Part shown: positions 34,945-43,183 of the stretch, piece after piece | How the letters are laid out: each line of letters begins with the position of its first letter | How positions within the stretch are numbered: the first letter of the stretch is position 1 | DNA from: Ruminococcus sp. | GTDB lineage: Bacteria > Bacillota > Clostridia > Oscillospirales > Ruminococcaceae | NCBI RefSeq assembly: GCF_019423705.1 | Contig: NZ_JAHZAX010000011.1 | Location: forward strand, 1 to 64,000 | Direction: 5' to 3' | DNA length: 64,000 bases | Program-made: the position numbers and the translations under genes | Notes under the pieces: model-generated | What the model was told of the DNA's origin: nothing | Seen by the model: only the letters and a program-made list of their open reading frames with translations | Database searches by the model: none

Positions 34945-36501
34945 CTATGAAGCCTTTTCTTGGCAGTCACTTTTATCAGCCTCAACCTGAGTGACCCAGA
35001 TAGTTTTTACTCCGAACACAAAGTATATGACGTGGCAGACCCAAACAATCGCCAGTATCGCCCTTGCAAGAGCAAGCCTCTGCTTCTGTCCGCCTGAAAG
35101 GTTTGAAGCGTTTTCCGCAAGCCTTGTGTCAAGCCCCTTTTCGCTTTTAAGAAAGCTTGAAAGCTTCGCCTTGTCGAGAGCTGCCCAAAGCTCCTCGTCC
35201 TCTGCGTCGGGCTTTGCCATAAGAAGATTCTCTCTAACAGTTCCCTTGAACAGCGTGCTGTTGTGGGAAACATATGTGATATTTCTCATTATGCTCTCTT
35301 CCGAAATCTCCGAAAGCTCGGTATCGCCTATCTTTACAGAGCCTTTATAGCCCTTGTTCCTGCCCATTATAACAGCCGCAACGGTTGACTTTCCGCAGCC
35401 AGATTCACCGCATATTGCTGTCAGCGTACCCATTGGAAATTCAAGTCCAACGCCGTGAAGTATCTCTCTGTCCTCAGTATATGAAAAGCTGAGATCAGTA
35501 CACTTTATTGTACAGTTGCCCTCATCAATGGTCTGAGACTTTCTCTCGGGTTCGGGAAGATCGAGGATAGCGAACATCTTGTCGCTTGCCGCCATTCCGT
35601 TCATCGCAACGTGGAAAAAGCTTCCCAGCCTTCTCATAGGGATAAAGAAATCCGCCGAAAGCATTATTATGGCAAAACATCCTGCAAAGTCCACAAGGCC
35701 TTTTTGATACTGCCCTGCCGCAAGGATAACGCCCAGCGCTGCGCCGCCGTATGCGATAAGATCCATAATGGTGACGGAATTGAGCTGCATTGTCAGCACT
35801 TTCATCGTTATCTTTCTGAACTTTTCCGCCTCGCTGTTCATCTGCTGATTTTTGTATTCGTCAGCCTGATAGATCTTCAGCGTCGTGAGCCCCTGCAAAT
35901 TCTCGAGAAACGTGTCCCCAAGCTTTGTGTACTGTCCCCAATATTTGTTAAGAAGCTTTTTCGCAAGCTTTTGCACCGCAACGATAGCCGCAGGGATAAG
36001 GGGCACGCAGATAAGCAGCACTATCGCCGACTTAAAGCTTATAAATGAAAGTATCACAAACAGCGTGATAGGTGCGATCATCGCATAGAAAAACTGCGGC
36101 AGATATTGACCGAAATATGTTTCAAGCTGGTCAACGCCCTCAACGGAGACCTGCACGACTTCCGATGTTGACACCTGCTCACGGTATGCGCTTCCAAGGC
36201 GCAAAAGCTTTGTGAATATCATCTCACGGAGCTTCTTTTTCACCGATTTTGAGGCGAGAAAGCTGAATTTTTCCTGCAAAAAGGAACAGACAAAGCGTAT
36301 TATGAGGGCTGCCGCAGCCGCCGTCACCGCAAGTGCGATATCGCTGCTTTGCACCTGCTTGTCGATAAGCTTTTGCAGCAGACTGCCCATTACAAATATC
36401 ATCACAACGTTTGAGATCATTCCTATCCATTGGACGACCACGTTGCCTGCAATATATTTTTTGCTGTCGCCAAGCTCGGCGATAAGTCTCTTTTTAATCA
36501 T
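34945..36501 (-). pseudogene. Truncated ABC exporter (fused permease-ATPase), lacking Walker B
   Basis: The frame holds six transmembrane segments (about residues 1-310), then an ATPase domain with Walker A ICGESGCGKST and signature LSGGQKQRLALARAIL. The text then jumps to AIVWVCHVIYFVFGV and stops at 518 residues. Walker B, the D-loop and the switch His that should follow are absent, so ATP hydrolysis is impossible. A deletion joined the gene to unrelated sequence near 35050. AGGAG precedes the start. The order suggests it once belonged to the heme operon upstream. Confidence 0.8.
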
Positions 36502-36544
36502 TAATGATCTCCTATAATTTTATGATCTAAATTATCTGAATTAT

Positions 36545-37052
36545 ATCGGCAGCATGAAAGGCTTGCCGCACCCGAATAATTCGAGCCTGTGCCGCTGTTG
36601 AAAGCCGACATTAAGCCTGTGAACATTGCGTTCACCACCACGCCAAGAAAGTGAATACACCAGCAGGCAGGCTGCCACGCCGCCGATAAAAGCAAACAGC
36701 GGAGTAAAGAAATACAGCGTCGGGAAAAATGCCGTTATGATCACCGCCGTGAAACTTGCGCCCGAGCTTATGCCGATTATTCCGGGGTCGGCAAGGGGAT
36801 TTTTCATTACCGCCTGCAAAAGCACGCCCGAAACCGCCATTGCTGCACCGCCGATCATTGCGATGAAAATTCTCGGAAATCGCAGATCGTATATCGTTGC
36901 GACGGTCTTGTTATACTTCACAAAAGTCCGTCAAAAAGCTCCTTCGGCGTAACTTTAAGGCAGCCCGTGTTCACCGATATGAGAAACAGCGCAAAGAGCA
37001 GCACCGCCATCAGAACATATGATATAATTACCTTTTTCTTACTTATCATCAT
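36545..37052 (-). pseudogene. Broken FecCD-type iron/heme permease remnant
   Basis: Three frames are needed. MISKKKVIISYVLMAVLL...ELFDGLL opens the gene. A missing base in the A/T run at 36922-36925 shifts into KYNKTVATIYDLRFPRIFIAMIGG, the FecCD core with GVLLQAVMKNPLADPGIIG. After YSLSW a short deletion with frameshift near 36640 leads to NAMFTGLMSAFNSGTGSNYSG. Near 36560 the gene ends at a junction with the leader of the ABC exporter. Roughly the last half of the permease and any ATPase gene are gone. Confidence 0.82.
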
Positions 37053-37964
37053 TCATCACCATACAAAATAGGCTGCAATTCATCGAGCGCCTGTGGATAA
37101 TCAAAGCCTGCGCTCATTCCGAAATATTCATAGGAAAGGTCGTAAACTTTGCCCTCCTGCACGGCTCTGAAATGCTTCCAGATATCGTTGGTTGCGAACT
37201 CTTCGTTGAACATATCCACAACTTCGTCAGGCAAAGCGTGTGCGCAGCGAACGATTATATCGGGGTCTTTGGTCTCCATATCCTCGGTGTTGGCGTTCAA
37301 AAATTCCTGTCCGCCGCCGTCGCCATATACATTTGTGCCGCCTGCAAGCTTCACAAGAGAGCCAACATAGCTGTTATCCGTCGCCACGATATAAGACCCA
37401 GGCAGACCCATAAGCACAAGCACCTTCGGGCTTTCCTTGCCCTCGTTCTTGATCTTGTAATCTTCCATAAAGCTGTTATATTTGTCAATGAGCTTCTGCG
37501 CCTGTTCCTGCCTGTCGAACATTTCACCAAGCTCTTCGATAGACTTGTACATACCCTCAACGCTTTTCAGATTGAGAAAAGCCGACTTTGTTTTGATAGC
37601 CGCATACTTCGGCTGCAAGTCGCTTTCAAGGCTCGAAGGGCTGAGTATCCAGTCAAGGTCAAGGGAAGCAAGTATCTCTGTGTCGGGGTTCATTGCCGTG
37701 CCGAGCTGAGTTGCGTCCTTGTATCTTTCGGGGGATAGTGCTGATAGATGATGTGCAAACGCCCACAAGGTCGATATCAAGCTTGTCGCAAATATCTGCC
37801 ACCGCCGGTGAAGTCGCCGCAATTCTAAGCTCGTCGGCAGACTGAACGCTGCTTTCCGCCTTTGAATTCTCCTCGGGGTGCTGGTCAACGCAGCCGCAAA
37901 GCGCCGCTGTCATCATCACGGCGATAGTCACCGCTGCGATCTTTAAAGTTCTTACCTTCATCAC
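37049..37964 (-). pseudogene. IsdE-like heme-binding lipoprotein, one-base frameshift
   Basis: The N-terminal frame has signal peptide and lipobox ALCGC, then DELRIAATSPAVADICDKLDIDLVGVC. After STIP the frame is lost in a run of five G (37730-37734; C on the coding strand). The next frame resumes ERYKDATQLGTAMNPDTEIL and continues to YPQALDELQPILYG. Removing one base restores a lipoprotein of about 305 residues with typical heme/siderophore-binding text. Either a real lesion or a sequencing error in a homopolymer. Confidence 0.82.
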
Positions 37965-37967
37965 GAC

Positions 37968-38725
37968 TTACACCCTCCTCTTCTTCCAGACGATAAGTCC
38001 TGCGCCGCCTGCGCATACAACTACCACGCCTGAGATAACTATTGGCACAACAGGACTTTTGTCCTCGTTTTTGCCGTCATTGCCAGACTTTAAACTGCTG
38101 TCCGCCGCTGAGCTTTCGTTGTCTATCCTCGAGCCGTTTTCGTCATAAAGCTCAAGACCCTTTACGCTCTCGTCAGAAGCCTTAGCCGTTGTGGTGGTTG
38201 TGGTCTCCGCCAGCGATGATTCAAGCTCAGATGAGTCCTCGTCAGCTTTTTTAGTCGTAGTGGTTGTCGTAGTCTTTTTCGTGGTGGTGGTAGTCTGTGC
38301 GGTGGTCTGAGCAGGTGCCGTTGTCTGAACAGGCTGATCGCCGTTGTCGTCATAATTCTCTTTCATAAGGTCGGCGGAAACATCGTAAAAATCGCTGTAA
38401 CCGTCCTTCTGCACCTTGAACTGCGGGTTCTCGATATTGTCCATAAGGCCAAGTCTTATGGTCGCAAACATATTTCCATCGGGATCGACCTCGATAAGAG
38501 ACTCCGTCCTCAGCGCACCTCGGTCATTGACTGACCAAGCACCTCAGAGCCGTCTCCGCCGCTGTCCTCGATAACGCCCGTAACAGGGTGCCTGTAATGT
38601 GGGTGAGCATCCGCAAGATAAATGTTGTTGTCAAGCGCATTGGCTGTCAGCGCCGAAAAGCTTGCGGTGAGCATAAGCGCTGCGCTGCACACAAGTCCTG
38701 CGGCTTTTTTCAGCAAAGTTTTCAA
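37968..38725 (-). pseudogene. Shp-type heme-binding surface protein, frameshifted
   Basis: TTG 38725 with AGGA eight bases upstream starts a signal peptide (KTLLKKAAGLVCSAALMLT). The Shp heme domain follows: HPHYRHPVTGVIEDSGGDGSE...QSMTE, frame break near 38515-38523, then IEVDPDGNMFATIRLGLMDN. A Thr/Lys-rich spacer (TTTTTKKTTTTTTT) and a C-terminal membrane anchor VVPIVISGVVVVC...KKRRV complete about 250 residues. Such proteins take heme at the surface and hand it to IsdE-like proteins. It precedes isdE by 3 bp. Confidence 0.8.
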
Positions 38726-38788
38726 AGCTATCCGTCCTTTCAAATATCCGCCGCCATAAGCTGCGAAATTGTTTCCTCATTTGATGCG

Positions 38789-38816
38789 TTAAAGTTAGAT
38801 TAATCTAACTTTAACC
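38789..38816. promoter_or_regulatory. Perfect 28-bp palindromic metal-repressor operator
   Basis: Each half is GTTAAAGTTAGATT. The core AGTTAGATTAATCTAACT resembles the DtxR/IdeR consensus TTAGGTTAGSCTAACCTAA. It lies 64 bp upstream of the heme-protein start. Confidence 0.75.
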
Positions 38817-38869
38817 TTTAAAATAACTGCACATTTTGCCATTTTTAAGGCTGTGCAGCGATAATTTTA

Positions 38870-38922
38870 GTTAGCATTTTCTAACCATATATTATTTTAT
38901 CATACAAGAATAGGACTGTCAA
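38870..38922 (-). promoter_or_regulatory. Heme operon promoter with overlapping operator
   Basis: The minus strand reads TTGACA (38917-38922), 17 bp, TAAAAT (38894-38899). The plus strand at 38870-38886 is GTTAGCATTTTCTAACC, a DtxR-like operator at the start site. A CTGCAC/GTGCAG hairpin at 38824-38856 follows in the leader. Confidence 0.75.
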
Positions 38923-39079
38923 CAGCAAATTTAGTTGCACTATTGCTACAACTCTCTGAAATGTGCCGTAAACGCTGTTGTGTAGCCGTTTAGAAAAGTT
39001 ACAATTTCGCAACTTCGTATCATAATTTCTACTTTTTGTACAAATCAACAACGAACAAAGCCGCCTTGATAGTGCAAAA

Positions 39080-39916
39080 TCACGTCACTAAAAGGGTAAA
39101 TATGGCTGTGCTCTCGGGCATATGTACCTCGCCCACAGAGCATTTCATCTTTAAGCATAGGCTTCCGTGGAGCACAACGCCCTGTCCATCGCCGATAGTC
39201 TTGAAGTTCAAACACTCAACAGGCAGGAAAAAGTCCTGACCGCCACGATATGCCTCAACAAAATCCGTGCCGTCAAAATATTTCAGCGAATTGATCTTGC
39301 CCTTCATCTCAAGGCCGTTGAGCCTTGAGCGCTCTTTCATCTCGCAGGCCTTCAAGCCGATCATACCCTTGCCGTCATAGACCGCCAGCTCGCAGGGGTG
39401 AACAAAGCCGCTGTTTGCCATTGAAACGTTGTTCTGCTTTTTCACCTTTTCACGATAGATTATAAATGGCAACAGATATCTGCCGTCATTGACCGCCTCG
39501 CAGAACTCTTCCCCTGTGAAATTTTTTATGCGGCTGAAATGCTCTTTGAGGAGAAAACGCTCCTCCATTGCCTTTATAACGTTGAAGGTCTCATCGCTGC
39601 AATGAAGCGCCAGCACGATAGCGTCACGCTCCGCAATTGCAGGGTCAACGCCCTCATAGATGAAATGGCGCTTTGCAAGGTCGAACTTTCTCGAATAGCG
39701 TGTTGCAAGCTTTTCGCCGTCGGGGGTCAGCACGGGATTTCGTATATTTGTCCTGTCCACAAGCCCGTCCTTTTCAAGCGCTGACATCGCCCTGCTTATC
39801 TCGTATTTTGGCAGACCGAATTTCTCGCACATTACCGTGCCGAAACGCTTTTCGGCTGGCAGCCTTAACAGGCACAACAGCATTTTGATCTTGAGGTCGC
39901 TGAGCTGTGGGTTCAT
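39080..39916 (-). CDS. DtxR-like regulator with a C-terminal domain of unknown type
   Basis: A 278-residue protein. Residues 5-75 form a winged helix (LSDLKIKMLLCLL, LPKYEISRAMSALEKDGLV, PVLTPDGEKLA). Residues 75-130 resemble the DtxR dimerisation part (RHFIYEGVDPAIAERDAIVLALHCSDETF). The last 150 residues contain YLLPFIIYRE, LAVYDGKGMIGLKACEM and KYFDGTDFVEAYRGGQDFF, which I do not recognise. Its own promoter carries a GGTTAGC/TAACC operator, so it is likely autoregulated. It is the best candidate for controlling the heme locus. Confidence 0.75.
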   Translation of the reverse strand: MNPQLSDLKIKMLLCLLRLPAEKRFGTVMCEKFGLPKYEISRAMSALEKDGLVDRTNIRNPVLTPDGEKLATRYSRKFDLAKRHFIYEGVDPAIAERDAIVLALHCSDETFNVIKAMEERFLLKEHFSRIKNFTGEEFCEAVNDGRYLLPFIIYREKVKKQNNVSMANSGFVHPCELAVYDGKGMIGLKACEMKERSRLNGLEMKGKINSLKYFDGTDFVEAYRGGQDFFLPVECLNFKTIGDGQGVVLHGSLCLKMKCSVGEVHMPESTAIFTLLVT

Positions 39917-39947
39917 TTTTATTCCTCCAATTGGTGTTTATGTTGAA

Positions 39948-40009
39948 GCTAACTTGGTTACGTTTAGCTAACCTCTGAAAATTATATCACAGCACGGTAA
40001 TTTTGTCAA
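39948..40009 (-). promoter_or_regulatory. Full-consensus promoter and operator of the DtxR-like regulator
   Basis: The minus strand reads TTGACA (40004-40009), 17 bp, TATAAT (39981-39986). GCTAAC (39948-39953), GGTTAC (39955-39960) and TAGCTAACC (39965-39973) crowd the start site and match the operator half-sites of the other units. Confidence 0.78.
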
Positions 40010-40055
40010 GGCGGATAGTTGCAAATATGCTGCAAACACTATCAGCGGAGGTGAT

Positions 40056-40235
40056 TTAAGGCAACACCGCACAAGGATTGTGCGTAAGATGCGCAGTCAG
40101 ATTTTTCGTCAGATTGTATAGAAATTTTGCAGGCATACTGTCGTATGTCAAGAAATTTCTGTGCAATATGGCGGAAAATCTGCAAGCAGATTGCGTGCAA
40201 AGCCGCTAGGCGTGCCTTGTGCGGTGCTGCCTTAA
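40056..40235. mobile_element. MITE-like palindromic element, about 180 bp
   Basis: The ends are TTAAGGCAACACCGCACAAG and its near inverse CTTGTGCGGTGCTGCCTTAA. The inner parts also pair (AGAAATTT with AAATTTCT, GGCATAC with GTATG), so the whole element can fold into one hairpin. It has no coding capacity. A partial second copy is at 28396-28452. Confidence 0.8.
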
Positions 40236-40239
40236 TACT

Positions 40240-40416
40240 ATGGCATATAAAAATCTGAACTTTCTGCTGCTGTCAAGCTCATCGGGCAAAGCTTTTTACA
40301 ACGCCCTGCCCGATGATATCAAGGTGGAGCTTCAAGAGCAACCTGACCATATCCACACCCTTTTTCAGCTTCACCAGCAGGCTGACGTGCTTTCACATTA
40401 CGGGAAGCTTTTGTAG
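40240..40416 (+). CDS. Small soluble protein of 58 residues, family not certain
   Basis: The frame MAYKNLNFLLLSSSSGKAFY...HYGKLL starts 5 bp after the MITE and has no ribosome site. The text is protein-like: LSSSSGKAFYNALPDDIKVELQEQ and IHTLFQLHQQADVLSHYG, mostly helical. Short proteins of this look are familiar to me from Clostridia near metal chaperones, but I cannot name the family. The MITE has probably replaced its promoter and ribosome site, so it may be silent. Confidence 0.5.
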   Translation: MAYKNLNFLLLSSSSGKAFYNALPDDIKVELQEQPDHIHTLFQLHQQADVLSHYGKLL

Positions 40417-40495
40417 GTTTCACACATTGTTTCATATCGCTAATTGTGCATATTTGTGCTGTCATACGAAATTTATCGGCAAAGCTTTTTGACAC

Positions 40496-40548
40496 TTGAA
40501 AAAATTTTTGACTGTGTTATAATAGTATCAGTTAGCATATGCTAACTA
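40496..40548 (+). promoter_or_regulatory. HMA-protein promoter with a perfect 18-bp operator
   Basis: TTGAAA (40496-40501), 17 bp, TATAAT (40519-40524). The operator AGTTAGCATATGCTAACT (40531-40548) sits exactly at the predicted start site and shares its half-site with the heme and regulator promoters. Confidence 0.82.
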
Positions 40549-40573
40549 TTTGACCACGGACGGAGGAATTATT

Positions 40574-40831
40574 ATGACAAAAATTACAGTAAAAATAGAC
40601 GGAATGATGTGCGGAATGTGCGAATCCCATATGAACGACACTTTCAGACAGAGCTTTAATCCTAAGAAGGTGACATCTTCCCACACAAAGGGTGAGACCG
40701 TTGTCATCACCGAGAACGATATCCCCGATGAAAAACTCAAGGAAGCCGTTGAAAAGACTGGCTATACCTTCATTTCAGCTTCAAGAGAGCCATACGAAAA
40801 GAAGGGCTTTTTCGCACGCTTCAAAGGATAA
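40574..40831 (+). CDS. HMA-domain metal-binding protein (CopZ-like)
   Basis: An 85-residue protein with a ferredoxin-like HMA fold. The metal motif is GMMCGMCESH (Cys residues near 13 and 16). The C-terminal extension YEKKGFFARFKG is basic and aromatic. GGAGG lies eight bases before the ATG at 40574. Most HMA chaperones carry copper, but the DtxR-like operator upstream implies control by iron or manganese, which is unusual. No partner ATPase is adjacent; the P-type ATPase is 8 kb away. Confidence 0.85.
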   Translation: MTKITVKIDGMMCGMCESHMNDTFRQSFNPKKVTSSHTKGETVVITENDIPDEKLKEAVEKTGYTFISASREPYEKKGFFARFKG

Positions 40832-40874
40832 AATACCCTAAATACAATGTTCACAAATTTTGCTTAATATTCCC

Positions 40875-40903
40875 TTGAACGCCGACCGAATGTGTGATAT
40901 AAT
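40875..40903 (+). promoter_or_regulatory. Sigma-A promoter of xpt
   Basis: TTGAAC, 17 bp, TATAAT. The leader is about 27 bases, so no purine riboswitch controls this gene at the RNA level. Confidence 0.75.
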
Positions 40904-40936
40904 GACATTAATATCATTTTTTCGGGAGGAAAAGTT

Positions 40937-41524
40937 ATGAATTTTCTTGAAGAGCGTATTCAGAAAGACGGCGTCGTTAAGCCCGGCAACGTTTTAAAGG
41001 TGGACAGCTTCCTTAATCATCAGATGGACATTCATCTTCTTGATGAAATGGGCAAAGAGTTCAAGAGACGTTTTGCCGATAAGCAGGTGGACAAGGTGCT
41101 GACCGTTGAGGCTTCGGGTATCGCTATCGCCTGCTTTGCCGCAAGATATTTTGACGTGCCTGTTGTTTTCGCAAAGAAGTCAAAGAGCGTAAATCTTGAC
41201 GGCGAAATGTACATTGCCGAGGTGGAGTCATTCACACACAAGTGTACAAATCAGGTCATCGTTTCAAAGAAGTTTCTTAATAAGGGCGAGCACGTTCTCA
41301 TCGTGGACGATTTTCTTGCAAACGGCTGCGCTTTGCAGGGTCTTATCTCTATCGTGACCGAGGCCGAGGCTGAGGTATCGGGTATCGGTATCGCCATTGA
41401 AAAGGGCTTCCAGCCGGGCGGCAAGATCATAAGAAATCTTGGCTACGATCTCCAGTCCCTCGCTATCGTTGACGCAATGGACGCCGAGACAGGCAAGATA
41501 ACTTTCAGGGAGCAGAACGTATAA
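40937..41524 (+). CDS. xpt: Xanthine phosphoribosyltransferase
   Basis: Purine salvage enzyme of 195 residues that makes XMP from xanthine and [16 protein letters not shown] near residue 55 and the PRPP loop [14 protein letters not shown] near residue 121 are typical, and the length matches Bacillus Xpt. GGAGG lies nine bases before the ATG. Usually xpt forms an operon with a xanthine permease (pbuX); here it is alone and followed by a terminator, while a purine permease is at 14733-16097. Confidence 0.95.
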   Translation: MNFLEERIQKDGVVKPGNVLKVDSFLNHQMDIHLLDEMGKEFKRRFADKQVDKVLTVEASGIAIACFAARYFDVPVVFAKKSKSVNLDGEMYIAEVESFTHKCTNQVIVSKKFLNKGEHVLIVDDFLANGCALQGLISIVTEAEAEVSGIGIAIEKGFQPGGKIIRNLGYDLQSLAIVDAMDAETGKITFREQNV

Positions 41525-41556
41525 TTTTCCCATTTTGATACAATGCGGCAACGCAA

Positions 41557-41593
41557 AAGACCCCCGAGGATATCCCCGAGGGTCTTATTTTTA
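41557..41593. terminator. Bidirectional terminator between xpt and pncB
   Basis: AAGACCC pairs with GGGTCTT, with further inner pairs, flanked by AAAA and TATTTTTA. It serves both convergent genes. Confidence 0.82.
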
Positions 41594-41608
41594 TGCTCAA
41601 ATTTGGCT

Positions 41609-43057
41609 TTAATTATCCCTGCTGTTTTCCGCAAGCAGATAGTTTTTCACGTTCCAAAGCTTCTGCGAAAGGTCAACATAATATGTGTGCGGATTTTCAA
41701 AACGGGTTATCTCATCCCAAAGTGTGCCGATCTCCTCTGCGGCATATGCCACGATATCGTCAAAGGTCGGCTTATTGTAAACGCACTCGCCGTTTTTGAA
41801 TATGGGCACTTGAAGCTCTCTCGCCTCAAAGCTGTTGATAGCCTTCTTTTTCCAAGTAAATTGTGGGTCAAACAGCGTCAGCGGCTTGCTTTCGTCAAGC
41901 TTTTCATCGTGAACGCAAAGCAGGTCGGCAACAGCCTTGTGATTTTCCTTATCGTAAATGCGGTAAAGCTTCTTGAAATGCGGCGTTGTTATCTTGGCAA
42001 CATTTTCCGATATCTTTATCTTCGGCTCGATATTTCCGTCCTCGTCCTCAACGGCAACAAGCTTGTAAACGCCGCCGAAAACAGGCTCGCTCTTGGCTGT
42101 GATAAGTCTTTCGCCAACGCCGAACATATCCACCTTTGCGCCTTGGTAGATCATATCTCTGATAAGATACTCGTCAAGGGCGTTTGAAGCACATATCTTG
42201 CAGTCGGGATAGCCCGCTTCATCAAGCATTTTTCTTGCTTTTTTGGAAAGATAAGTTATATCGCCCGAGTCAATTCTAATGCCAACAGGACGGCAGCCCA
42301 TAGGCTTTAGCACCTCGTCAAATGCTTTGATAGCGTTAGGCACACCGCTTTTGAGCACGTTATAAGTGTCGACCAGCAGCACGGCGCCCTTTGGATAGCA
42401 CTTGCAGTAGGTCTTGAAAGCCTCAAGCTCGCTGTCGAACATCTGCACCCAAGAATGTGCCATTGTGCCTGTGGCATTGAAGCCGAATATCTGATCTGTG
42501 ACTGTGCAGGCCGTACCCGTGCAGCCGCCGATACCGGCCGCTCTTGCGCCAAGGATAGCAGCGTCAGCACCGTGAGCACGTCTTGAACCGAACTCCGATA
42601 CCGCTCTGCCCTGCGCCGCTCTGACGATACGATTGGCCTTTGTGGCGATAAGGGTCTGATGATTTATGCAAAGCAGCAGATAAGTTTCAACAAGCTGCGC
42701 CTGCACCGCCGGTGCTCTGACTGTGATGATAGGCTCGTTGGGGAACACGACAGTTCCCTCGGGCACGGCGTAGATATCCCCCGTGAAGCGGAAATCCTTC
42801 AAAAACTCCAGGAAGCCCTCGTCAAAAATGCCCTTTGAGCGCAAAAATTCGATATCTTCTTCATCAAAGTGGAGATTCTCTATATAGTCTATGACCTGCT
42901 CGAGACCGCAAGCGATAGCAAAGCCGCCGCCGTCGGGTATCTGTCTGAAAAAGAGATCAAAATATGATATCTTGTCCTGCATTCCGCTGACAAAATAGCC
43001 GTTGCCCATTGTGAGCTCGTAAAAATCGCAAAGCATTGTGTAATTTATCTGTTTCAT
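41609..43057 (-). CDS. pncB: Nicotinate phosphoribosyltransferase
   Basis: NAD salvage enzyme of 482 residues converting nicotinate and PRPP to nicotinate mononucleotide. The start INYTMLCDFYELTMGNGYF, the active-site region SEFGSRRAHG near residue 155, FNATGTMAHSWVQMF near 198 and RIDSGDITYLSKKARKML near 265 (quoted RIDSGDITYLSKKAR) are hallmarks of the long Firmicute type. GGAGCGAT precedes the start. It is followed by a terminator and preceded by a repeat. Confidence 0.95.
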   Translation of the reverse strand: MKQINYTMLCDFYELTMGNGYFVSGMQDKISYFDLFFRQIPDGGGFAIACGLEQVIDYIENLHFDEEDIEFLRSKGIFDEGFLEFLKDFRFTGDIYAVPEGTVVFPNEPIITVRAPAVQAQLVETYLLLCINHQTLIATKANRIVRAAQGRAVSEFGSRRAHGADAAILGARAAGIGGCTGTACTVTDQIFGFNATGTMAHSWVQMFDSELEAFKTYCKCYPKGAVLLVDTYNVLKSGVPNAIKAFDEVLKPMGCRPVGIRIDSGDITYLSKKARKMLDEAGYPDCKICASNALDEYLIRDMIYQGAKVDMFGVGERLITAKSEPVFGGVYKLVAVEDEDGNIEPKIKISENVAKITTPHFKKLYRIYDKENHKAVADLLCVHDEKLDESKPLTLFDPQFTWKKKAINSFEARELQVPIFKNGECVYNKPTFDDIVAYAAEEIGTLWDEITRFENPHTYYVDLSQKLWNVKNYLLAENSRDN

Positions 43058-43109
43058 TTTTCAAATATCGCTCCTTTGCTCGATGTGAAATTAAGTGCGG
43101 TTACAATAT

Positions 43110-43161
43110 CGGGCGACCACAGATCGTTTCTGACAGTAAGATAACGATAAGCGTTCGCCCG
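43110..43161. repeat. CGGGCGA-family palindromic repeat with a long core
   Basis: Outer arms CGGGCGACC and TTCGCCCG and inner arms ATCGT/ACGAT. It sits between the Na/Pi cotransporter stop and pncB and can act as a terminator, because TTTTTAAT follows it on the plus strand. Confidence 0.6.
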
Positions 43162-43183
43162 TTGTGTTTTTAATAAAATTAGT

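Noticed and set aside
38741..38743. TTG 38743 as start of the Shp-type gene
   Set aside because: AAAGGACGG lies after it and serves TTG 38725, which also begins a cleaner signal peptide.
40904..40936. Purine riboswitch before xpt
   Set aside because: The leader is only about 27 bases, far too short, and no conserved loop is present.
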